Assembly (NCBI GenBank): GCA_028289545.1
Contig: JANQPG010000032.1
Span: 151,799-215,798, forward strand
Direction of reading: 5' to 3'
DNA: 64,000 bases
Origin: Woeseiaceae bacterium
GTDB lineage: Bacteria > Pseudomonadota > Gammaproteobacteria > Steroidobacterales > Woeseiaceae
The translations under genes and the position numbers were made by a program. The notes beneath the pieces are model-generated. The model was given only the letters and a program-made list of their open reading frames with translations. It was not told where the DNA came from and ran no database searches. This document shows, piece after piece, positions 34,248-43,460 of this stretch; the first letter of the stretch is position 1, and every line of letters starts with the position of its first letter.

Positions 34248-35743
34248 TGTTCCCAGCGCCCGCTGGACCGGCCGTGCAGTGGTTCGCGCACCTGCCAGAT
34301 GCTCGCGGTACGGACCTGGTTGCCGGCACGGTGAAAGTCGAGACAGCGATCGCTCCAGTCCACTCCCAGGAACTCGAGGAGCTCGCCGACGACAGATTTG
34401 GGGTCGGCAACCAGCGCCTCGTAGCTCACCGAATGCAGGTTGTCGGGCATGATTCCGGCCCAATGCTCGAGGAGCGCTGCCTGCTGCTCGTAGTAGTGCC
34501 CAACGTCGGTGAGCCGATTCGCATAGTTCAGATTACCGCCCAGGTGTTGAAAATAGACGGACAGGCAATTGTCGCGTTTGTCGCGATGCGTATGAACAAT
34601 CCGCGCCTTGGGAAACAATGCGCGGATCAAACCCAGATGCACGAGGTTATCCGGCCGCTTGTCGGTCACGAGCCGGGCATCGGGAATGAGCTTCGCACGC
34701 TGAGTCAGGTATTCGTCGGCAGCAGCCCGCATGTCCTTAGGCGTTGCCGTGTCGAGCCTCTCCGGATACGGCGCAAGCTGCCTGGCCATGAGCCACGGCA
34801 GCAGATCGAGCTCTCCACCAGCGCCGATATCGGGGTGAGCAGCCAGAATCTGCTCCACTAGCGTGGACCCGGATCGAAACATGCCGCAGATAAAAACCGG
34901 CGTTGCCTCGGACCCGCTTTCGAGCGACTCGATCTTCGCCTTGTTGAAAAACCGGCTTATCGATGCGCGGGCATTTTCAGCGGCAACGCGATCGTACGGC
35001 GGCTGCCTCCGTTGCGACAGTGCATTGGCGGCCGTGAATACCTCGTAGGCTTCTTCATAACGACCGAGATCGTCCAGAAGCTTGCCCTCGGCAAACTTGA
35101 GACCCTCGGCGACCAGTGGGTCGCTTGCGCGCTTTTGGCCTTGCCGAAGCCCTCCGAGCAACGGCTCGCCAGTGCCGGTGGCTCGTTGAGCGTATGCAAG
35201 GCGGACCAGCGAATCCCAGTGCTCCGGGTCGATCGCGAGGATCTGCTCGTACAATTCGACGGCAGCGTCGCGGTCACCGCATTCCTCGTTCAGCCCAGCC
35301 AGGTTGTACAGCGCGGGCACGTAACCGGGTCGCCGGTCGAGTGCGCTGGCGTAACAGCGCCGGGCATCGTCGGGCCGCCGCAATTCGGCATACAGCACGC
35401 CGAGATTCGAGTAGACCTCTTCGATACCGTCGATCTCGAGTCCGATCGCTGTTTCGTAAGCCGCTACAGCGTCGTCGTAACGCTTGGCTTTGCGGTACAA
35501 GAGCGCCACGTTGAAGTGTGCTGACGCCATCTCGGGCTGTCTTGCGAGCAGGCGGGTGTAATGGCCAATGGCGGCGTCGGTATCGCCGAGACGATCGAGC
35601 AACGTTGCAAGATGCGCGTAGTAAAACAGTTCGTCCGGGTGCCTGGCGGTCAACTCGACGAGCATGGCCACCGCCTCGCGCACGCGGCCCTGGCCGAGCA
35701 GTGCCTCGACGGTCTCGATAGGCGCTACCGAATCAGAGCGCAT
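34211..35743 (-). CDS. TPR-repeat sulfotransferase (2)
   Basis: 510 residues from ATG 35743, which overlaps the end of the upstream gene by 11 bases, so translation is probably coupled. TPR repeats (VAMLVELTARHPDELFYYAHLATLLDRLGDT; MASAHFNVALLYRKAKRYDDAV; EEVYSNLGVLYAELRRPDDAR) occupy the first half. The PAPS-binding P-loop FICGMFRSGSTLVEQIL comes in the middle, then AAHPDIGAGGELDLL. A 3'-phosphate-binding segment HTHRDKRDNCLSVYF follows. The protein is shorter than its relatives at 24127 and 40832 but the catalytic motifs are intact. Sulfates probably go to a peptide or protein. The gene sits downstream of a TPR-2OG oxygenase (35733-37583), so hydroxylation and sulfation of the same product is plausible. 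Confidence 0.85.
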   Translation of the reverse strand: MRSDSVAPIETVEALLGQGRVREAVAMLVELTARHPDELFYYAHLATLLDRLGDTDAAIGHYTRLLARQPEMASAHFNVALLYRKAKRYDDAVAAYETAIGLEIDGIEEVYSNLGVLYAELRRPDDARRCYASALDRRPGYVPALYNLAGLNEECGDRDAAVELYEQILAIDPEHWDSLVRLAYAQRATGTGEPLLGGLRQGQKRASDPLVAEGLKFAEGKLLDDLGRYEEAYEVFTAANALSQRRQPPYDRVAAENARASISRFFNKAKIESLESGSEATPVFICGMFRSGSTLVEQILAAHPDIGAGGELDLLPWLMARQLAPYPERLDTATPKDMRAAADEYLTQRAKLIPDARLVTDKRPDNLVHLGLIRALFPKARIVHTHRDKRDNCLSVYFQHLGGNLNYANRLTDVGHYYEQQAALLEHWAGIMPDNLHSVSYEALVADPKSVVGELLEFLGVDWSDRCLDFHRAGNQVRTASIWQVREPLHGRSSGRWEHYPAAVAELEAG

Positions 35744-37583
35744 GGCCGGCGGGAACGACGTCGAACGCAACGCTCATGCGGGCGCCCTCGGTTTCGAACG
35801 GCACGGTGCCGTGCCACATGTACGACGGGAACAGCACGAGCCGGCCCTGAACCGGCTGTATCCGGCGTTGCGCGCCGCCGGCCTCACCAATGTCGATGTC
35901 CGGAGTACCGAACTCGAGACCGCCGCCGCAGGCGTCGGATTCGGACAGGGCACTCGGGATCTGTACGTAGTAGGCCGACGATATCCAGCCGCGCGGGTGC
36001 ACGTGCATGGTATGAAAGCCGCCCGGCGCCAGTTTCACGGACCACGACGTCGCAAAGCGGAACGATTCCGCGCGCCGGCAAAACAGGGGATGCTCGGCGT
36101 TGACGGGGAAGCGCCCGACATAATCGCTCACGCAGGTTTCGAGCCCCTCGACCAGCGCGCGGATTTCGGGCTCCGGGCGGACGAACAGGTCGCCGCCGGT
36201 CTGGCTGCCGTGCCGTAGCGTCTGCTGCGCGGGATGACGCTTTGCGGTATGCAGTGGTTCAAGCGCGGCGGCGAGCGCTTCGTTGAACTCGCCGACGTTG
36301 GCGTATCCGTTGGGCACCGGCAAGTCGTAAACACCCACCAATGCGTCGTAGTCGTTCAGCAGCCGATCGCGGGCGTCGCCGAGTAAGCGCCAGCACAGCG
36401 ACAGGTAGGCCAGCGCACGTTGATCGAACGGTATCCTTGCAGCACCCGTTTGCGCGTGCTCGAGTGCTTGCTCGGGGCGGCCGCAGGCCAGCAACGCGCG
36501 CGCATAACTAATCGAATGGTTGGGCACAGCGGCCGGTGACGCCACCGCTCTCGCGTGCAGCGTCAGGGCTTCGTCCCAGCGGGCCTGTTGCTCGAGGCTG
36601 TAGGCGAGCACGCTCAGCAACTCAGCAGACTCCGGCGCAAACTCGAGCCCCGCGCGAAGCACCGATTCGGCCTCGGCGGGATTGTCCTGCTGATTGAGCG
36701 CGGTTGCCCAGGCAATACGCAGGCCCTGGCCGGCGGGAAAGCGCTCGATCGCCGCCGCATAAGAATCAAGATAGTCGTCCAGCTGTTCGTGTTGCCACAA
36801 CAGCGAGTTCAGGTTGCGGTGCGTGTCGACGTTGCTTGGATCGCGCTCGAGCGCGAGGCGATAGGCATCAATGGCGCCGGCAGGGTCGCCGGTTTCGCTC
36901 AACGCATTGCCGATGTTGTGGTGAAGCTCTGCCAGATCGAGCCCCAGGTCCCGCGCCGTCCCGTAGTGAGCGAGCGCCTCTTCCGGCCGCGCCAGCTGCC
37001 GCAGGCAAACGCCCAGGTTGTGGTGCGCATCGGCGTAATCGGGCTTCAGAACCAGCGCTTCCCGGCATGCATCCGCAGCCTCCCCGTACCTTCCGCGCCG
37101 CTGCGCGACGATCCCAATACCGAGCCAGGCCGCAGCATCTTTCGAATTGATCTCGAGGCAGCGGCGAAACGCGTCTTCGGCGTCATCCAGCTCAGCCATG
37201 TAGAGAAGCCCGAGGCCCAGATTCCGCCAAGCGTCACCGTAACGCGGCTTCTGCTCACAGGCCTGCCGATAGCTGTCAACGGCTTCGGCGATCAGGCCGG
37301 CGCGCTTCAGCGCGTTACCGAGATTGTTGGCGACCTCCGGTTGCTCCGGAAACAGCCGTAACGATTCGCGCATCAGGGCGATGGCATTGTCGTAGTCGCC
37401 GCGCTGCGAGTGCAGCAGGCCAAACAGCTGCAGGCCCATTGGGTGGCTGGGGTTCTGCTCGAGAAAGTTCCGATACAAAGGGTACGCCGCGTCGAGATGT
37501 CCGGCGCGATGCGCCTCGACGGCATTGCCCAGAAGTTCGGGCAAGGTATCCGAACTCGTGTTGGAAGCGTGTGTTCCTTTCAT
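35733..37583 (-). CDS. TPR-repeat protein with C-terminal 2OG-Fe(II) oxygenase domain
   Basis: 616 residues. The first about 400 are TPR units (AYPLYRNFLEQNPSHPMGLQLFGLLHSQRGDYDNAI; EQPEVANNLGNALKRAG; PAGAIDAYRLALERDPSNVD). The last about 200 have the pattern of a 2-oxoglutarate/iron oxygenase of the putative TIGR02466/2OG-FeII_Oxy_5 type: FHTMHVHPRGWISSAYYVQIP (iron histidine and partner) and VLFPSYMWHGTVPFETEGARMSVAFDVVP (distal histidine and arginine). It is upstream of and slightly overlaps a TPR-sulfotransferase, so both may act on one substrate. The TonB receptor at 37716 lies next upstream with an intervening terminator. Confidence 0.78.
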   Translation of the reverse strand: MKGTHASNTSSDTLPELLGNAVEAHRAGHLDAAYPLYRNFLEQNPSHPMGLQLFGLLHSQRGDYDNAIALMRESLRLFPEQPEVANNLGNALKRAGLIAEAVDSYRQACEQKPRYGDAWRNLGLGLLYMAELDDAEDAFRRCLEINSKDAAAWLGIGIVAQRRGRYGEAADACREALVLKPDYADAHHNLGVCLRQLARPEEALAHYGTARDLGLDLAELHHNIGNALSETGDPAGAIDAYRLALERDPSNVDTHRNLNSLLWQHEQLDDYLDSYAAAIERFPAGQGLRIAWATALNQQDNPAEAESVLRAGLEFAPESAELLSVLAYSLEQQARWDEALTLHARAVASPAAVPNHSISYARALLACGRPEQALEHAQTGAARIPFDQRALAYLSLCWRLLGDARDRLLNDYDALVGVYDLPVPNGYANVGEFNEALAAALEPLHTAKRHPAQQTLRHGSQTGGDLFVRPEPEIRALVEGLETCVSDYVGRFPVNAEHPLFCRRAESFRFATSWSVKLAPGGFHTMHVHPRGWISSAYYVQIPSALSESDACGGGLEFGTPDIDIGEAGGAQRRIQPVQGRLVLFPSYMWHGTVPFETEGARMSVAFDVVPAGHAL

Positions 37584-37666
37584 TGATCCGGCTGCGAATG
37601 CTTGCGCCTATTCTAGTCGGTATGGCGGCCGCAACGTAGCCTGAGAGCCGCCGGCCTGCAGAAAAA

Positions 37667-37694
37667 ATGGCGGGCTTCTCTCGAAGCCCGCCAT
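37667..37694 (-). terminator. Intrinsic terminator of the TonB receptor gene (2)
   Basis: A 12-bp perfect stem on the minus strand: ATGGCGGGCTTC (37667-37678), loop TCTC (plus-strand order), GAAGCCCGCCAT (37683-37694). Reading leftward, the stem is followed by a run of T residues (AAAAAA at 37662-37667 on the plus strand), giving a classic terminator just past the stop at 37716. Confidence 0.8.
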
Positions 37695-37715
37695 CGGTAC
37701 CGCTGTGTTTATCTA

Positions 37716-40622
37716 CTAGAAATTGTGCGTTACGCCCGCAAACCAGTAGCGGCCCAGCGCGTCCCAGGTGCCGGGAAGCGTGTTGCCGTTGCCAAAGTCC
37801 TCGACGTTGTTGAACAGACCGCTGACGGGCGGATCCTTGTCGAGTACGTTGCTGATACCAACGTTGAGCGTCGTCTCGCCACCGGCCCACTCGAACACGT
37901 AGTTGCCGGACAGATCAAAGTAGTTCTGTGCGCTGGCCGTGTAGCGATCCAGCGTGAACTCCTTGACCTCGCCGATGTGCCGCCAGCTCAGCGCGAGATT
38001 CACGTCCCAGGGTGTTGCCCAGTTGGTGTTAAAGACGTGCTTGTAGTCCGGCCGGGCCCGCTGACACGAACCGCCCCAGAAGCCGGCGCAGTCTTCAACC
38101 GGGAAGCCCTCGAGAGGCTGCTGGTCGAAGGTGTCGAGTATCGTGCTGCGGATCGCAAAATCGAGTGCGCCGTAGCTGCCGATATCCATGGCATAGGCAG
38201 CCTGAACGTCGAAGCCCGAGGTTTCGAAGAAACCAATGTTGACGGTTGTTGCTTCGACGTTGGCCTGTCCGATCCACACGTTGCCGTTCGGCCCGCGATT
38301 GATGAGGTCGCAGAAACGCGCTTCGCCCGTCAAACCGCACTGGCGAATCGTGAACTCCGAACCGAAACCTTCCGAAATGGCGTCGTCGACTTCAATGCTC
38401 CAGTAGTCGACCGTCAGCGACAGTCCCGGCAGGAACTCGGTCGGCGTAAACACGAAGCCGAACGTGAACGAGTCGGACTCTTCGGGCAGCAGGTTCGGGT
38501 CGCCTTGCGCTCTCTCGTTGTACTGGCCAGCAGGGTTGGCCGGTACGCCCACCGCATACTGAGCGGCCGTAACGCCCGTCCGTTCACACTGCTCCTGCGT
38601 GAACTCCGGGTTAGCACCGGCGCACGGATCCGTGCCGGACCACAAACCGATGTTTGCCGGCTCGAACAGCTCGCGAAGGTTCGGCGCCCGGACCGCGCGG
38701 GAGATGCCGCCGCGGAACATGAGCGAATCGATCGGCCGCCACTCGCCGCCGAAATTCCAGGTGTCGGTATCGATACCCGTGCTGTAGTCGGAGTAGCGAT
38801 AGCGCATGTCGAGCGACAGGGACTGGAAGCCGGGCTTGTCCTGCACGATCGGCGCTTTCACCTCGAGGAAGATTTCGCTGACGTCGAAGCCGCCGAGGAT
38901 GCCCGGAATCGGTCCACCCTGGCCGGCGCCGTCACCCGACGTAAAGCCCGTGTCGGGATCGAAGCTCAGGAACTCCTCGCGGAACTCGTAGCCGATGACG
39001 CCCTGGAAACCGTCCACTGCGCTCGGCAGCACGACGCCGTACTCGCCCAGATCGACGCTGGCAAAGGCCACGTACTGATCCTGTTCCAGGTCGGACTTGG
39101 CGAACAGCGGCAGCGACAGGTAGTTGATCGCGGCCTGCGTTGCGCCACCCGTCTGGAACACGTTCCACGGCACGCAGTTGGGATCGACGACAACGCCGGT
39201 CGTGGGATCGGGCACCGCCGAACGGCAAACGATGTTGCCCGGATTGGCCGGATCGTCGATGGCGTCCAGTGCGCGTCCGATACGCGTGATCGACAGGTCG
39301 TTGTTGTAGACCTGGCTGTAGCGCGTCCGCGAGAAGTTCGCGGATATGTCGTAGCTCCACGCCTCGTTGAGGTCCCCGCGAATACCGGCGAGCACGCGAT
39401 TGCTCGTGTGCCTCAAATCGTCGAAACGCGGTCCGCCCTCGACGTTGCGGCGGCCAATGTACCAGGGCACGACGTCCGACGGATCCGTGCAGCCCAGCGT
39501 CGCGAACTGCTGCGCCGAGAGGAACGCGTTCGAACAGTTGATGCTGTCGGTCACGAAGAATGCGCCGGACGGGGCAATCTGCGCCAGGCTGCGGTTGTCC
39601 ATGAACATGACTTCCGTGTAGCCGATGAGCGATTCGGACAGCTCGTAGTAGCCCAGCAGGCCGGCGGTTGTCCGCTCATCCGGGCGCTGGTAGTGGTTCA
39701 GCGGACCGTAGTTGTAGGTCGTGCCGTCCCACGGTATGAACTGATCGCCGGAGACGGTGAAGTAGTTCACGCCGTCGAACGGTGAGAAGAGTCCTGTGGG
39801 TATGGTCGCGGAACCGGCACAGGTTGTGCCGTTGTTGGCGCCCGTGTCGAGCGTGCACGAGCTGTAGTCGCGCGACGACTGCAGAATTGCATCGATCTCG
39901 CGATAGCCGATGTAGCCCGTGACGTTGCCGCGACCGTCCGGCGAGTTCACGCCGATCATCAGGTTGATGTTGGTCGTTTGACCGTCGGTGACGTCACCCG
40001 GCGCCTGCTGGAATCCGGAGTTGTCCACGGCTGCGCGAACTGCGCCGTTGTCGTTGTCGTGCTGATACCCCGATTGCTGCCAGTCGAGCTGGAAGCCTTC
40101 GAAATCGGTCTTGGTGATGAAGTTGACAACCCCGGCCACGGCATCGGCGCCGTATACCGAAGACGCGCCGCCGGTCAGAATTTCGACACGATCGATCAGC
40201 TGTGTCGGAATCTGGTTGACGTCGACGGCCAGCTCGAACGGGTTGCCCAACCCCATGCGATGGCCATTGGTCAGTACCAGCGTTCGCTTCGACCCCAGAC
40301 CGCGAAGGTCCAGCGTTGCGGTGCCGGTCGCACCGTTGGAAACGGTACCCGTAAACTCCGGCGTCACCTGCGGCAGGCTGTTCACCAGATCTTCGATGCG
40401 GGTCACCCCTCGATGCAGAATTTCGTCCGCATCCAGCGTCGTGACCGGACTCGAGGTAACCAGGTTGGCGTCGGTCGCAATTCGCGACCCCGTAACCACG
40501 ATCTCCTCGAGCGCGTCCAGGTCCGCATCCTGCGCCACCGCGACGGCAGGTAGACCTGTTGCGACAGCGGCCGCGCCATACAAGGCACGACTCACCGCCC
40601 GAGACAGCATGTCTTGCTTCAT
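37716..40622 (-). CDS. TonB-dependent outer-membrane receptor (2), 968 residues
   Basis: The N-terminus is a Sec signal (LPAVAVAQDADL) followed by LEEIVVTGSRIATDANLVTSSPVTTLDADEIL and a plug with LVNSLPQVTPEFTGTVSNGATGTATLDLRGLGSKRTLVLTNGHRMG, AVDVNQIPTQLIDRVEILTGGASSVYGADAVAGVVNFITK. This is the peptide/small-molecule receptor type that carries the longer 'TGSRIxxxN' plug motif, common in marine gammaproteobacteria. The barrel ends at Phe968 (WFAGVTHNF), as expected for an outer-membrane terminal phenylalanine. Its ATG is preceded by GGGGAGAG. It has its own terminator (37667-37694) and probably its own promoter; the 5' intergenic region carries inverted repeats at 40686-40731. The substrate is unknown. 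Confidence 0.9.
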   Translation of the reverse strand: MKQDMLSRAVSRALYGAAAVATGLPAVAVAQDADLDALEEIVVTGSRIATDANLVTSSPVTTLDADEILHRGVTRIEDLVNSLPQVTPEFTGTVSNGATGTATLDLRGLGSKRTLVLTNGHRMGLGNPFELAVDVNQIPTQLIDRVEILTGGASSVYGADAVAGVVNFITKTDFEGFQLDWQQSGYQHDNDNGAVRAAVDNSGFQQAPGDVTDGQTTNINLMIGVNSPDGRGNVTGYIGYREIDAILQSSRDYSSCTLDTGANNGTTCAGSATIPTGLFSPFDGVNYFTVSGDQFIPWDGTTYNYGPLNHYQRPDERTTAGLLGYYELSESLIGYTEVMFMDNRSLAQIAPSGAFFVTDSINCSNAFLSAQQFATLGCTDPSDVVPWYIGRRNVEGGPRFDDLRHTSNRVLAGIRGDLNEAWSYDISANFSRTRYSQVYNNDLSITRIGRALDAIDDPANPGNIVCRSAVPDPTTGVVVDPNCVPWNVFQTGGATQAAINYLSLPLFAKSDLEQDQYVAFASVDLGEYGVVLPSAVDGFQGVIGYEFREEFLSFDPDTGFTSGDGAGQGGPIPGILGGFDVSEIFLEVKAPIVQDKPGFQSLSLDMRYRYSDYSTGIDTDTWNFGGEWRPIDSLMFRGGISRAVRAPNLRELFEPANIGLWSGTDPCAGANPEFTQEQCERTGVTAAQYAVGVPANPAGQYNERAQGDPNLLPEESDSFTFGFVFTPTEFLPGLSLTVDYWSIEVDDAISEGFGSEFTIRQCGLTGEARFCDLINRGPNGNVWIGQANVEATTVNIGFFETSGFDVQAAYAMDIGSYGALDFAIRSTILDTFDQQPLEGFPVEDCAGFWGGSCQRARPDYKHVFNTNWATPWDVNLALSWRHIGEVKEFTLDRYTASAQNYFDLSGNYVFEWAGGETTLNVGISNVLDKDPPVSGLFNNVEDFGNGNTLPGTWDALGRYWFAGVTHNF

Positions 40623-40685
40623 CTCGACTCTCCCCTATATGTGTAGTGTCAAAAACAATTCCGTTTGGTGTTCCCTCTTACATTT

Positions 40686-40731
40686 ACGCATGCATGCGTG
40701 TGTCGAGCGTTGTAATTTCGTCACACACACG
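40686..40731. promoter_or_regulatory. Nested inverted repeats upstream of a TonB receptor gene (possible operator)
   Basis: ACGCATGCATGCGT at 40686-40699 is a perfect 14-base palindrome. Overlapping it, CGTGTGT (40697-40703) and ACACACG (40725-40731) form a second inverted pair with a 21-base spacer. They lie 64 bases upstream of the receptor start and 101 bases from the stop of the opposite sulfotransferase gene. This is an operator-like arrangement; no cognate regulator is identified. Confidence 0.35.
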
Positions 40732-40831
40732 AGCGTATGATGCGCGAGAATCGCATATAGTTCCGATTTTGCTTAGACCATTTTGGAAATAAGGACGTTG
40801 CAGAATTGCAACAGCTGCTCGAAACAGCGGG

Positions 40832-42904
40832 TCAGGCGGGCTTATTGACCGGCCGGTAAGTTTCAGTTGCATCACCCAGTGCCGCGATGAGCGGCGCGAG
40901 CTGCGCACCAAAATGGTGCCACTGGTCAATACCTCGGCGATTGATTGGCTCCCGCACCTGTTCCGCGCTGGCTGTGCTGACGGGCCGGCGGGTCTCGTGA
41001 AAACTCAGGCAGGTTTCCTCAAACGGCAGGCCGCAGTAGTCGAGCAGCCGGCGCACCTCGGCCTCGGTATCCTCGACGAGATCTTCGTAGATGACGCGGT
41101 GCACGCGCCCCGGAAGCGCGGCATCCATGTGATGCATCAAATCGAGGTAGTGGCGGTAATAAGCCCCTATGTGCTCGAGGCTGTAGCTGAAGTTCTGCGA
41201 AGTGGCAAACAATTCCTTGTACACCGACCAGCCGCAGGCAACCGGATGCCGGCGCACATCGACGATGCGTGAGTTCGGCAAGATGAGGTGCAAAAGGCCG
41301 ACGTGCGCAAAGTTGTTCGGCATCTTGTCGACAAACGACGGCTTGCCCAACTTGCGTAACCTGCGCGTGCGCTCGAGATAGCGCTGCCCCAGCTCGGCAA
41401 AGCGCTCGGGCGTCAGCGCCTCGAGAACATCCGGATACGCTGGGCCGCCGCCCTCGCGCGTGTCCAGGGACGCCGCAATCGCCACCGCGTCGGGCAGTTC
41501 CGTTGTGCCTTCGACGCCGGAGTGGCTCGCGAGAATCTGCTCGACCAGCGTCGATCCCGAACGCGGCAGACCGACGACAAAAATCGGATCGGATTCGGGC
41601 GTACCGTAACCGCTTCTGCTCTCAAAGAACGATGAGGAAAACAGAGCCTTCGACCGCTGCACGTGATCGGCCAGTAAGGCCGGATCGTAAGGCTGCACGC
41701 GCTGTCGCAGCTGGTTGCCTTTGTCGTATTGCTCGAACGCCTCGTCGTAACGCCGCCGCTCCTCCAGCGCCCTGCCCATCGCAAAATGCAGATGCGTGCG
41801 ATCGGCGTCGTTGAGGATTGACGTTTGCAGCTGCGAACGCATGGCGTCGAGTTCGTCGTCCTTGAGCTCGCCCGTCTTGAGATTGGCGAGACTCCAGTAG
41901 GCTTCGCCGGCCGAGGGCAGAAGCGCAATGGCGTGGCGGTAGGCCGCAACACTATCGGCGCGGCGGCCGACTGACTTCAGCATGTGACCCAGACTGGTCC
42001 AGACGTCGGCCTGACTGGAGTCTTCGGCCAGAAGCTCCTCGAAAATCCGGATGGACTGCTCGTACTCGAGGCACTTCGCAAGAATCGCCGCTTTGAGCCT
42101 GCGTAAAGCGGGATCTCGCGGCGCGTCGGCGAGCAACCGCTCGCAATGTTCCAGCGCTTCGTCAACGCGGCTCTCATGCAGCAGGACAACCGCGTAGTTG
42201 TGGCGCGCCCGCGCATAACCGGGCGCCATCTGTAGAACGTGTCGAAGCAGCTGCCCCGCGTCGGCTTTCTGGCCGTGACGTTCCGCAATGTCCGCGAGCA
42301 GGCACAGCGCCACAATGTCGTTCGGATGAGCGCTGAGGCGCTGGCGAACGAGCCGCTCGGCAACCGCGGTGTTGTTACTGCCCAGCGCCGCCGCGGCGTC
42401 TCGTAACTCGGGGACCTGGGGCGCGAGCTCCGCGTAGCGTCCAAAGGCCTCGTCGGCGCCGGAAGCCGCGGCGTTGGCGACCCGAATGTCGGCCAGCGCC
42501 AGCCAGCCGTCGGCAAAATCGGGGCGCGCTTCAACGGCGCGTTCGAAAGATCGCTCGGCACCTTCGATATCGTCGAGTTCCCTTAACGCGAGCCCGTGCT
42601 GTAAATGCGCAAACGGCGCGTCGGGCCAGCGCTCACAGAGCGACGACAACAGGCCGGCGGCCTGTTTGGGTTTGTGCTGCAAACGCAGTGCAATCGCCTG
42701 ATACAGCAAGGCGACCGGTTCATCCGGCTGCTCTTGCAGTAACGCGATGGCGCGCGCCTCGGCTGCCGCCGGATCCTGGTGCAGCAAGCGCTCTATGTCC
42801 GCCAGGGCCGCATTGTTGCCGTGTTGACCGGTATTCAAAGTCTTGTGCGCTGCCGTTACCGCTGGCACCTGTTGGTGAGAGGTGTGTCTATTGTTTAGGA
42901 TCAA
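40832..42904 (-). CDS. TPR-repeat sulfotransferase (3)
   Basis: About 690 residues with long TPR arrays in the first half (ALADIERLLHQDPAAAEARAIALLQEQPDEP; PFAHLQHGLALRELDDIEGAERSF; YARARHNYAVVLLHESRVDEALEHCERLL), then a sulfotransferase domain with the PAPS loop FVVGLPRSGSTLVEQIL, ASHSGVEGTTELP and the 3'-phosphate segment VDVRRHPVACGWSVYKELF. The first in-frame start candidate is TTG 42904 with no good ribosome site, so the N-terminus is uncertain; GTG/TTG alternatives lie within the next 25 codons. It runs head to head with the periplasmic protein gene at 42924. Its sequence is closest in layout to the enzyme at 24127-26148, from which it probably arose by duplication. Confidence 0.84.
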   Translation of the reverse strand: MILNNRHTSHQQVPAVTAAHKTLNTGQHGNNAALADIERLLHQDPAAAEARAIALLQEQPDEPVALLYQAIALRLQHKPKQAAGLLSSLCERWPDAPFAHLQHGLALRELDDIEGAERSFERAVEARPDFADGWLALADIRVANAAASGADEAFGRYAELAPQVPELRDAAAALGSNNTAVAERLVRQRLSAHPNDIVALCLLADIAERHGQKADAGQLLRHVLQMAPGYARARHNYAVVLLHESRVDEALEHCERLLADAPRDPALRRLKAAILAKCLEYEQSIRIFEELLAEDSSQADVWTSLGHMLKSVGRRADSVAAYRHAIALLPSAGEAYWSLANLKTGELKDDELDAMRSQLQTSILNDADRTHLHFAMGRALEERRRYDEAFEQYDKGNQLRQRVQPYDPALLADHVQRSKALFSSSFFESRSGYGTPESDPIFVVGLPRSGSTLVEQILASHSGVEGTTELPDAVAIAASLDTREGGGPAYPDVLEALTPERFAELGQRYLERTRRLRKLGKPSFVDKMPNNFAHVGLLHLILPNSRIVDVRRHPVACGWSVYKELFATSQNFSYSLEHIGAYYRHYLDLMHHMDAALPGRVHRVIYEDLVEDTEAEVRRLLDYCGLPFEETCLSFHETRRPVSTASAEQVREPINRRGIDQWHHFGAQLAPLIAALGDATETYRPVNKPA

Positions 42905-42923
42905 TGTTCAATTGGGAAGGTTC

Positions 42924-43451
42924 ATGAAAACAATCGCTTTCTTCGGGCTCGTGTTGGCGGGGTCCACGGCTGCTCTTGCAGCCGCGGACGAGACGTTTGT
43001 CGATGCCGTGCGCGAATGCCGGTCGCTCGCGTCGACGGAAGCTCGCCTGACGTGTTACGACCGCGCCGTCGACGAGCATACGGCTCGCGACGATGCGGGA
43101 CCCGCAAGCCCGGCTGCGCCCGCGGCGGCCGTTGCCGCCGACGAGCCGGAGGCGCCTTCGGCGGAAGAGCTCTTCGGCATGAGCCCGGTCGAGGCCCAGC
43201 GCACTCTCGAGAAATCGGCCGGCCGCGAGACCGTCGACCGGATCGAGGCCAGCGTCGTCGAGCTCAGGACCATTGCGTCGAACAAAATCGCCGTGGTGCT
43301 CGACAACGGCCAGGTCTGGCGGCAGACGACCGCGTCGTCGCTCAGGCTGTCCGAGGGTGACGACATTGTGATCCGGCGCCGCAGCTTCGGCTCGCACACG
43401 CTACAGAAAGCGGGCGCGGCCCGATCGATGAAAGTACAGCGCGTAAGGTAG
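42924..43451 (+). CDS. Small exported protein of unknown function
   Basis: 175 residues from ATG 42924, preceded by GGGAAGG at ideal spacing. A Sec signal peptide ends near ALAA. The mature part has a cysteine pair (VRECRSLASTEARLTCYDRAV), a low-complexity Ala/Pro/Glu stretch (about residues 50-85), and a beta-rich C-terminal half ending RRSFGSHTLQKAGAARSMKVQRV, which looks like a small beta-barrel or OB-like domain. I recognise the general shape of periplasmic proteins with a helical cysteine-pair N-terminus, but not a family with a known job. It is followed after nine bases by the YjbR-like gene, so the two may be cotranscribed. Confidence 0.7.
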   Translation: MKTIAFFGLVLAGSTAALAAADETFVDAVRECRSLASTEARLTCYDRAVDEHTARDDAGPASPAAPAAAVAADEPEAPSAEELFGMSPVEAQRTLEKSAGRETVDRIEASVVELRTIASNKIAVVLDNGQVWRQTTASSLRLSEGDDIVIRRRSFGSHTLQKAGAARSMKVQRVR

Positions 43452-43460
43452 CTCCGCGAA

